From positions 1 through 64,000 of the forward strand of contig NW_025954968.1 of NCBI RefSeq assembly GCF_022376445.1: a stretch of 64,000 nucleotides of DNA, in the 5' to 3' direction. The first letter of the stretch is position 1. The number at the start of each line of letters is the position of its first letter. This document shows positions 55,492 to 64,000 of this stretch, one piece after another. A program made the position numbers and the translations under genes. The stretch comes from Fomitopsis serialis. Its lineage: Eukaryota; Basidiomycota; Agaricomycetes; Polyporales; Fomitopsidaceae. A model generated the notes under the pieces. That model was not told the DNA's origin. It did not search any database and saw only the letters and a program-made list of their open reading frames with translations.

Positions 55492-58322
55492 ATACGTTGT
55501 GCCATCTTTGTTTGAGCCGGATTGTTTGACTTGGCCACGCATGGTAGCGCCTGCACCTCAAACTGCGTTCAACACGTTCGACAAGGTTGCACTCTGCACG
55601 TTGTTAAAGTGAGTCGACACAACGAATGATCCCTCATCAGTTCGTCGAAGATCCATGCAGATAAAACGTGTTGCTGGTGAAGGATGTGGCTGTCTCGTGC
55701 ACTAACGGGTCTTGCAATCGTCAACGCTAAGTTACTACGTTGACGGTCCTGATCAGCCCACTTGTCGACAAGTCCAATGTCTTGAAATCGCATCTCCTTC
55801 GTGACTTGCGTCTCTGGGAAACGTATGTATATGGATTTCACGAACGTTGTCCCAAAGAGTTGTGCGGGCATATCAGTCATTACATGGCTAATCACCATTA
55901 ATCATTGTGCACTGCTGTGCAGGAAAGACACTCAGAGGTCCAATTAGCATGAGCGACAACACATGAGCCCGGTAGACTGGCGGATGCAACAGCTGGTATA
56001 CCCGGGAGTGCTACTATATCTATATGTGAGTACATTATGCTTCTCGGAAGAGAAGCCAACGCCCTGGACAATGACACTTACAGTAATACGTCGGGTTCCA
56101 CCAGGGATACCCATTCCCGCCATGCTGAATGGCACTCGTACTTAGGTTGCACACGGGTTGCATACGTCGAATTTACGGTGCAATACTGAAGTACTGACAT
56201 CCTGAGGCTCCCATCGATTGCCATTATCCTCTTGAGGTATGTAAGCCGTGGCGAAGACCATCGTTTTCAAATGGCACAATGACTGTCAGTACTATCCGTC
56301 TCACGGAAGATTTATGAGGACCAACGGCCGGCTCATGCTCTGTCGGCATCGCTGTGACGAACATTCGCTTTGAAGTTCTGGAAGCTTGAATACCGAGCCC
56401 GGCATAACTGACATAATGCACGTACTGTCGGTCTGCGATATCCAGGTTCAATGTGTTACCCGGGCATCCAAGCTCCAGCTCCTCCAGGCTACTCAGTGAC
56501 ATACGATAATCACGGAGAAGCTATAATCAGGTGGTGTTACATGGCTGAACAAACGGAACATCCGTTTGAGGCGTTCGTAGGGGGTTGTATACAGGCATTT
56601 CCTACAGCTCTGTGCATCGATCGGCAAAGTAGAGCGACGACTGACAAAGACACACGGATAAACAAAGTCAACCAGTCGCCGTTCCAAGAGGGGTGTCGGA
56701 CATACAATGCCACGAGCTATGCGATTCGCCTCAAATGAGACGGTCGTCGCACTGCAGAGGGTTCGGTAACAATGTCCGTGGCGTCGGAGTCGCACTTCGT
56801 GTTACGAGGGATTGCTGTATTTTGGGCGTGAATACCGCTACGTCTGGGAGTGCAGTACAGCATGCGGTTGCCCCTGTGCGTGCACCGTCATGGGCTCATC
56901 GAAGGCGCGCTCGTCCTGGCCGAGGCTGCACACAGCTTGCAGACAATGTCGATAAGTTGAGGGGACGAATAGGACATGCATACGATATCTATGACTGTGA
57001 CGAGCGTCTTCAGGAGCAGACGGACCGGACGACGATATGATAGTACGTACTTAGTAACTTGTGAGTACTTAGAGAGGGATGGCGGTGGCGGTGTACTGCG
57101 CTCAAGCGTGCTTCTGATCGAATCGGGCAAGGGTGCCACGATTCCGCCGACGCAACTTGCAGACGGACTCTACCAAGACTCTACTGTACATATCTCCCTA
57201 CCATTGTCATGCCTTCCGAACATAAACCTCGCTTCATCGTGCGTACCTAGCTATACCACCACACAGTTGCCTTGCAGTGGCAGTCGGGTGAGGCTGGAGG
57301 GGAGGCTGCCTGAGATGTGGATGCACAGCGTGGTTTGCTGTGGCGGCGCTCGTTGACGTTCAGTGCTGTGCAGCCTGTGCACTTGAGCGGCCAGAAAAAC
57401 ACCATCCTCGGCTGCATTGGATAATATTATACTAACAATTCGCCGTAATGCACAGACTTTTCAATAGCGGTTAGAGCTGTCGTCTCGACGGCTCTTCCTT
57501 TGTGGACCGTGGGTGCTCACACCGCCGCGACCACTCTACCCACCATGGCTTGTTCCACTCTCATCCCAAATAGGCATGCGGACCTCCTTTCATTTGTCCT
57601 TCGTCCGTCGAAGTAACCTGCTTCTCGCTGGACCTTCTAGGACAGCCCCTTGTCGCCCAGACTTGCCCTGCCCACGCCCCACCACATCGGGACCGTCTGT
57701 CTGCGCCGACACCTCAAGGTATGCGCGGCTCCGATGGGCCACTGCCTCCACGTCGAGTCACCTTTCCGGCACGTCGCGAAGGCGCGGCATCTAGCCATAT
57801 CTCCCCGCATGCGACGCCGCATTCGTTTTCATCCCCAACCATAGTCCATACCGAGAGCAATTGTTATCTCCCTGGTAACGTTTGAATCGTCCTCGCTCAA
57901 CTGTCATAACTCGAAGACAGCTAGTGGCAGGCTCACGAGCAACTCCGCTACAAGCTTCAACGTCAGCGTACGTTAGTAACGGCTGTATTCCGTTCCAAAA
58001 ACTCATCTCATTGGTTCTCCTGTGGCTGTAGCGCCCTGCCCGACTTATATATAAGCCTACCGTTGACACTGCCTTCCACCACCTTCAGCACCCATCGTCC
58101 ATGTCTGGCCCTACTTGTGAGTACAGTTGTAGTCTGCTTGAGCATCATGCCTGTTGCTCACATTGCTCCTGATCTTAGCAGCAATGCACCTCACGGTCAG
58201 CACAGTCCATTCGACGGCATAGCCCAATCGCGTCCGGTGACTTCTCTGATCCCTTCGATCCCGCTGTTAGTTACATCCCCATGGAATTCTGAAAGGTCGC
58301 TCACTACTCGTCTTCGCAGCCT
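55492..58322. other. Gene-poor stretch, possible F-box relic
   Basis: About 2.8 kb without an intact gene. Minus-strand pieces at 56,224-57,139 (LSSLEELELGCPGN; FEANRIARGIVCPTPLLERR) have a leucine-rich look like decayed F-box/LRR genes, but frames are broken and no start is clear. At 58,101 a short ATG frame followed by a GTGAGT intron may be a 5' exon of the next gene. Confidence 0.35.
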
Positions 58323-59599
58323 ATGGAATTCTCTCCGATGTCCGACTTTGGGCACTCTGAGCCAAGCAGTTTTAGTGGCCATACGCTCGACAACATGGGT
58401 TTCTCTGACGCCCAATACGCTCCTCCATCCTTGCTCTTCAGGTCCCCGACCGACGACAATATGACATCGCCCGGGTCGTACATGTCACCCTTTCCTTCAC
58501 TAGACGACCCTCTCGGCACTCCAATGCACCTACGGCATCCTCAGATACAAATTGACACAACCGGCTACACCTCCCACTCGTCATCCCAAACGACCCTTGA
58601 TGGGATGGTTAGCCCTTATGAGCCGCTCGGCATGGGCTCGCGCCGTCCTAGTTTGGCGACGCCTTCGACGTCGAGCTCTCACCTCGCGACTCCCGAACAC
58701 TCGCCGGGCGAGTCGAGTCAGGCACACGGATACTTGAAGCCCAACGCTTCGCCCATCTCCCCGTCCACGTCGTTGACAGACATGTTTGAGCAGCAGGTGG
58801 GTGCATCCTTGCTCGCTGTGGTTTCGCCTCTTCTAACGCACTTTCAGGCGATCTCTCTGCCGAGCGAATTTAATCCCCCGGGACGCCCCAGACAAGCTTC
58901 CCGAACGGTTACGGAGCTCGCAAGGGAACTATTGTTGCCCTCCGATGGAGAACTCGTGCCGCAGAAGACCTACCGTCCTCATACGCAGAGTGACCGGCGC
59001 CGCTACGTCGAGGAAGTCGAGCTGGAGGAGCCTATCATGTTCTTTCTGCAGAACTCTCAGCGATGCGGCATATCCCTCCAAGATGCCTTGAACGGCAGGT
59101 TCATGAACCTTGCCGGTAGAGATGACCACATGTTCGTCAACCGTGGGCCGTCCGTGTCAATTCGACTCATGGTATGTGGTGGACATGCGGTCTATGTAGC
59201 ATCGGGGACCAAGTTCGAGCAATGAAGTCTAATTGTGGCATATAGTGGCCTGGTTATGCGCCTTGGAGCAGGCAGATTCCCACAAGAGACTTCCGCACCC
59301 CTCCTCAACCTATCACGAGGGCCAAACTGGCTAAGAATGTTGCGAAAACCATACAACGATTCATTCAGGTATGCCTCCCACTCAGTTGCATGTCTGTGCT
59401 GCGTGTAGCTGGGTTCTAACTGCGCTCTCAGGATATGGAGCAACGCCCGATGGAGGAGGATGCCCGTCCTGAGTGGCGCGTTGGCTCTGCGCACATACAG
59501 CTGCACCATCTGACATTGGTCGGACTGCAGCACGTCTCTATGGGCAGCTGGCAAGCCTACGTCGTCTGCCGGCGGGGCCTGTCCAGGCGATTTGATTGA
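58323..59599 (+). CDS. Basidiomycete conserved protein, 362 aa
   Basis: Four exons (58323-58796, 58848-59171, 59246-59368, 59432-59599) join in phase. The first half is disordered and Ser/Pro-rich (SPTDDNMTSPGSYMSPFPSLDDP, SRRPSLATPSTSSSHLATPEHSPGESS). The second half is folded-looking: AISLPSEFNPPGRPRQASRTVTELAREL, EEVELEEPIMFFLQNSQRCGISLQDALNGRFMNLAGRDD, GPSVSIRLMWPGYAPWSRQIPTRDFRTPPQPITRAKLAKNVAKTIQRFIQDM, and a final HLTLVGLQHVSMGSWQAYVVCRR. I remember this C-terminal pattern from unnamed Agaricomycete proteins; its function is unknown to me. Disorder plus a nucleic-acid-neutral fold would fit a nuclear regulator, but that is a guess. The first intron is a multiple of three and open, so retention would add 17 residues. 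Confidence 0.75.
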
Positions 59600-60617
59600 T
59601 ACCCCACCGACCTCACTATACCAATGTACACTTTGATCTTTCTCCTTGCATCGCTCGCCGTTCTGCCCTTGTTTTTCTTGTGGCCTCCGTTATTCATGCG
59701 AAGGACGTGGAAGCTCGTCCCGAGGCTTGTCCAACCATACGTCACACCTGTCGTTCATGGACATGACTCTGGGAGGGGTTGCTGCGTCCCGGACATCATC
59801 TTTTTGCCACTGTTCTCTGCTGCTCTCTCATGTCTCCCCGATCTGCATGTCTGTATCCACGCTTCTTGCTTCGTCCTGTCCTATGATGCTTTCCTCACCT
59901 CGTCGACTCAATGGGTCTATGCCCTAGGTTGTGATGTTTCTTGTCGATACGGACACGCTCTGAACCCCGCTGTATCAAATGTGCATTGAATGACAATGCA
60001 AGTGAATTTTCAAAATTGCAGGCTCGATACCATCTCTACTATGTCACGCTGGTCGATGTTCCAACTTGAATAGTCTACACCACACATTCAGCGGTGGTGA
60101 TCGAGTAACCTATGTGAACATCTGTTCTTCATTCAATGTACTCAAGGTATGCCTATGCATTACGGTAGACTTCTAGGCTTCCAAGCTAACTTGGTGTATT
60201 TCGCCTATGAGCGACTCTACGACCTGTACACGTGCGTTTCGGAGATCGATTAGTTGCCAGTGGCACTGGCAACATGTTCCAGTCAAACGTTCAACCCTAC
60301 CTACCAGCTACCAGTGGCGTGCCCCCACTCAACAAGGTTGTGTTTTGGACCTGCCTACTAGTGAGTGGCGTTCCAGGCGGGCTACTTACTCAGTGAGCCA
60401 CTGGACCCTGGTCGCCTAACACATAGCTAAGCACCGGAGGCAAGTTTCCACTCTCATTGCCCGTGTGACATAGTACTCAACGAGACAACGACGATTTCAG
60501 ATCTTTCGCAATACGCTGGATCCTGCAGCTATCCCTCGTTATACCAAGTATTTCTTCGCCCCGTAGACCGAGGTCACCGACGTACCCTACCCCAGGCTCC
60601 TGACCACAGGAACGGAG
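59600..60617. other. Intergenic
   Basis: Contains a 121-codon plus-strand frame (59,624-59,989) that begins with a hydrophobic run; lacking introns or recognisable domains, it is more likely 3' UTR of the preceding gene. Nothing else seen. Confidence 0.4.
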
Positions 60618-61914
60618 ATGTATACCCCTCGGTTACCTCTAGCGCTCACTGACGAAGTCATCGGCTACCTCCATGACGACGAACGTACGCTGGGAACCTG
60701 TGCTCTTGTCTGCCGAGGGTGGCTACCCGTGTCGCGCATGTACAAGTTCCGCGAATTCGAGGTTAACCACCGCCGCATGGCCCAATCATCATGTCCACTG
60801 TTGTGCGACTCGGCACCCACGATCCTGCCGTATGTGCGGTGTCTACGTCTTGAGTTATATGTTCACGAGATCGATCGCGTTGCACTGAAGTCGACCTGGC
60901 TTGACACGCTACCCCGCATGCGGCTCGATCAGTTCACTGCTCTTCAATGCCTGGAGCTATCCCGTCTTCGCTGGGAGGACCTATCTCGACAGTCGCGTGA
61001 CTGCCTCTTCGCCGCCTGTCGTCGCATTCAAACTCTCATCCTACGGGGGCTCAAATCACTCGACGGTATAGAGCCGGCTCTGGAAATGCTATTTGCTGCT
61101 CCGCTTCTCAAGCACTTCGAATTGTCGGGCGTCGAACCTTCCAGTTTGAGAGGCAGAGAGGATGATCGAACAATTTTCGACCACAGTTCGCCTTTCTATG
61201 CTGACAAGAAGATGCCGGTAACTCTACGAAGTGTGGCCATCGGCGCTGGAGTCTCGTTCGTCCTCGTCGCTCTCGACCACTTCACGCCAGTGTTACAAGT
61301 GCACACATTATCTGCGATCTGTCTCAGATTGGGGGAAGCAAGCGATTTGGCGATGTTCGTGCAATCGTGCGGAGCAAGCCTAGAGTGTGTCACGTATCCT
61401 TCGGCTACTCGCAGGGTACGTCTGCAGCAGGTAAGCACTTCCAATCCCGTAGCTGGGATACAAATATGCTGATAATCTCACAATAGCCATATTTTGTGAG
61501 ACCGGTGGTTTCTCGCATAATACCTCACTTCGTACGCTGGAATTCACCTTGGATCCCTGCGAAAGCGCCCCGCCAATGCTGTCAATTCTACAGCAGATAT
61601 CATCGAGTGTAATGGAGAAAGTGCGCATGGTATCCACGCCGCAGCATCTCCGGACGATGGATTTCGACGGACTGGCATCGATTCTTCAAAATGGTCCCTT
61701 GTCTGGTGCCAGACTAGATATCGATGCGGTCAATCGTGCTATTGTCCCTTCGATGGAGGCCAACAATCTTTTGCCTGAGCATCTCGGTTGGCTTGTGGCA
61801 GAGGACCGACTGATATTCACTCACACCGATATTGCCTCAAAGGATCTGCCCACTCCGAGTACCCCTCAATATGAATGGGCCGATATGGTTTCTTTCGATT
61901 CGCCACCATCTTGA
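60618..61914 (+). CDS. F-box/LRR-type protein (host)
   Basis: Two exons: 60618-61430 and 61501-61914, the latter using a GTGAG acceptor that keeps phase 0. About 408 residues. The N-terminal LPLALTDEVIGYLHDDERTLGTCALVCRGWLPVSRMYKFREFEV is a clear F-box (Pro/Leu start, LxxCALVCRxW core). Leucine-rich segments follow (LDQFTALQCLELSRLRWEDL, CRRIQTLILRGLKSL, LLKHFELSGV, NTSLRTLEFTLDPC). Expected to present targets to an SCF ubiquitin ligase. It resembles the two F-box proteins carried by the transposon in type but not closely in sequence. Confidence 0.75.
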
Positions 61915-62597
61915 ACATGACAAGACGGCCTCGGCCTGGTGGTTTCCGCTGATGTGTCAAGTATACTTTCACCGGAATGTCCAATATGCATTGCAGACTT
62001 ACTTGCGGCATTGTTGGATGCATGTACGCCTCGGGTTAACCGACAATGTCTAGTACTGTGATAGGAATGGGCGATGAATCCTGATTTTTGCACATTGTGC
62101 GCCTGTCGGTGATCAAAAGTAATACACACGCCTGCAAAGGATCCGAAGCAGCGTCGCGGCCAGTTCAATTCATTCAGGAAATGACGCAGCTCTTATTGCG
62201 TCACTTCTTGAGATTCGCGACGCAGGTGTTTACGACATGCCTCTGGATTGTGATCATATACGGATGATCGCTTGTCCTGTAAACAGTGCACCCGAGGGTG
62301 CTTTCTCATGCTTTTGTTCATTGTTGTACTTTTGTTCGTCCTTGGGCAGCCTCGGCCCGTAGAAGTTGAACCGCTTGCCCCAGAGTGGAAGGTCTTGTAT
62401 TCACGGAGATCCACGTCGAGATGGTTCCTCGCCTTCAGACCTGAACACGAAGAGAGAACCCATGCTTTCCCTTAGTATACTAGCGTCCGTCCTTCGGTCA
62501 GCATTGGGGGCCCGGCATATAAAAGCAATCGCCACGGTCTCTTGATGTCCAAATCAGCTATCGTCTCCCATCGAAGCTGGCCGCTCAAGCGGCCGCA
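61915..62597. other. Intergenic
   Basis: No gene seen. TATAAAAG at 62,518-62,525, some 75 bases before the next start codon, is a good TATA-box candidate. Confidence 0.5.
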
Positions 62598-62977
62598 ATG
62601 TTGACGCAAGGTGACGTTGCTGTTGCCTTGGTGCAGAAACAGGTCATGGTCGTGCAAGGTATGTAGTTAATGCGGCATCGTACGGTCTGTTCATTGAATG
62701 CTTCCTAGGCGCGCGCACGCACAACATGCGAGAACGCTGGCTCGACGTCCACATATTCAGCCCCTTCGGCGATCGCCTGTTTCTAGCATCCAACGTCACT
62801 TCTGCTCGCATCATGTCAACCGATATCCTCACCATCTTCCCTTCCGACGACGCTATCCATCTACCAGCGGATGGCACCCTCGAATTACATCCCAAGGCCT
62901 TCTCGGAGTTTCTGGAGCTCAGGGATCGAATGCAGAAGAAGTATGAGCAACTGCTCAGGGAATGGTTCAAACGCTAG
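62598..62977 (+). CDS. Small conserved-looking protein, 109 aa
   Basis: Two exons (62598-62658, 62709-62977; intron GTATGT...CCTAG) give an intact protein: MLTQGDVAVALVQKQVMVVQGA, then RERWLDVHIFSPFGDRLFLAS, ILTIFPSDDAIHLPADGTLEL, and a charged helix RDRMQKKYEQLLREWFKR at the end. It is short, soluble and compact-looking. I do not recognise it. The in-phase intron and a nearby TATA box argue that it is a real gene. Confidence 0.6.
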
Positions 62978-63311
62978 TCGCATCAGCTTATTGGTCATGC
63001 TGTTTCGTCTTCGTTAGCCTGACTGACCGCTGCACTGTATCCGTAGACATCACCTTGTTGTATTTGCATCTGAGCTATGGCGGATATTACCGCACGCTGA
63101 GTCCGATCTGTGAGCGTGGAGACAATGTGTCCTACCCAACGTCATGAAGTAGAGACAACACTAATCAGGGAAGTAGCCAGTAATAAGATATCATCATAAA
63201 GACCGAAGCGATAGCACTTATACGCAAGAGATACATCGAAGATACGCGAACAGAGAAAACAAGAAAGACGGGTTATGCCTCTGGATCCCTGTATACCTGC
63301 AATGAATTGCC
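62978..63311. other. Intergenic, convergent 3' ends
   Basis: Lies between two converging genes and likely holds both 3' UTRs. Nothing else seen. Confidence 0.5.
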
Positions 63312-63949
63312 CTAGTCAGCTTTGTGCCGGATTCGACAGACGGCGCACATCACCTTCAAATCCCATATCCTGCCAACTTTCCGCTCTTCTTCCTCGACAA
63401 CTGCCCCTTCGTCAGCTTCGTCGGATCGAATCTTAAGACCACGCTCGTTCGCGAGATGCAGCAGACAAATGAAACAGAAACTGGTACTGATTTCCTCTAG
63501 TTTGTCTTTGGGATATGTCTTCTGCAATCCAGAGATGACCGAAGTGAACTCGCGAGGTTCATCAGGATCGGTCGCGGGTCGGTCGTCAACGTCCTGGTGT
63601 AATGTGTCAGCATAACATTTCTTGTCGCGAAGATCAAGCTTCAATACCATAGCATCGTCTTCCTCAGCAAAGTCATCAGCTTTCGGGACAACGATGTCCA
63701 AGCCCTTCCATATATTCTCCTTTAACTTGCGGACATCGACTCGTTTCGCACGCTTCGCGTAGTTCACGAACTCTGGACGGACGCGCCGCGTTAGACCCTG
63801 AGTTGCAGCAAGGAGATCTTGCTCTCCAGGTTCGATAATTGTGCCATTCGCGCCGTCGGCGCCATCAAAGACGTCGTCAAAACCACCTGCCTCGTCGAAA
63901 TCATCGTGGAAGAACTGTGTGTTGAACGGAATCCCGCCGTCATTCGCGG
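63312..63949 (-). CDS. BRN1: Condensin complex subunit 2 (Barren/CAP-H), 3' part
   Basis: The kleisin subunit of condensin, which closes the SMC2-SMC4 ring and compacts mitotic chromosomes. Only the 3' part is inside the window. It reads, leftwards, GGIPFNTQFFHDDFDEAGGFDDVF, LTRRVRPEFVNYAKRAKRVDVRKLKENIWKGLDI (the well-conserved YAKxAKxVDVxxLKxNIW block), an acidic region, then FTSVISGLQKTYPKDKLEEISTSFCFICLLHLANERGLKI, which is the winged-helix domain that binds the SMC head. Stop at 63,312. An intron ends at 63,950 (...GCTTAG); the preceding exon lies beyond the edge or is only touched at 63,970-64,000. Confidence 0.9.
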
Positions 63950-64000
63950 CTAAGCAGGCAAAAGTCAGACTCCTGAGTTAAATTCGGTCGGAAGTTCCAC

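Noticed and set aside
58323..59599. Velvet-type transcription factor
   Set aside because: The Ser/Pro-rich start suggested it, but the C-terminal half lacks velvet motifs and matches an unnamed basidiomycete pattern instead.
1..64000. tRNA or rRNA genes
   Set aside because: No cloverleaf with conserved T-loop/anticodon arms and no rRNA core sequence was recognised by eye; a covariance-model scan would be needed to exclude them.

Overview
The window looks like a piece of an Agaricomycete (mushroom or polypore-type basidiomycete) nuclear genome. The genes are split by many short GT-AG introns of about 45-80 bases. The families seen are typical of that group: F-box/LRR proteins, a membrane-anchored WD40 protein, a fungal Tnp2-type CACTA transposase and Ty3/gypsy relics. 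Dense ordinary host genes occur only at the right end (52-64 kb). All calls come from reading the sequence; no database search was run.

Layout. 1-2.1 kb: GC-rich degenerate minisatellite, then an unknown gene. 2.7-13.7 kb: AT-rich, almost CpG-free repeats, containing a roughly 6 kb repeat unit (here called R6, copy A), a 695-bp TA-flanked MITE and a 1.6 kb repeat (D1). 13,750-35,507: one 21.8-kb CACTA-type DNA transposon with ~760-bp terminal inverted repeats and a TAG target duplication. 35.5-40.7 kb: the other half of the R6 copy B that the transposon split. 40.7-46 kb: decayed transposon and gene fragments. 46-52 kb: R6 copy C, another TIR element and repeat D2. 52.2-64 kb: host genes, namely a BRAP2/ETP1 RING-UBP ubiquitin ligase, a CoA-type NUDIX hydrolase divergent from it, a basidiomycete-specific conserved protein, an F-box protein, a small conserved protein and the 3' end of condensin subunit BRN1/CAP-H.

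The striking object is the giant transposon. Besides an apparently intact 1,288-aa Tnp2-like transposase and an apparently intact 1,118-aa accessory protein, it carries six further genes that are not part of a minimal CACTA element. On the left half, transcribed leftwards: a WD40 protein with a C-terminal membrane anchor, a single-pass Ser/Arg/Pro-rich membrane protein and a SUN-domain membrane protein broken by one in-frame TGA. On the right half, transcribed rightwards: two F-box/LRR-like proteins and a coiled-coil protein ending in a membrane anchor. The set points to membranes, possibly the nuclear envelope, and ubiquitin-linked turnover; this is inference.

A paralogous empty site inside R6 copy A (8,497-8,499) shows what the target looked like before insertion, which makes the transposon boundaries unusually secure. 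The surrounding AT-rich repeats appear to have lost CpG by methylation and deamination. That loss runs about 215 bases into the 3' coding end of the neighbouring BRAP2 gene.
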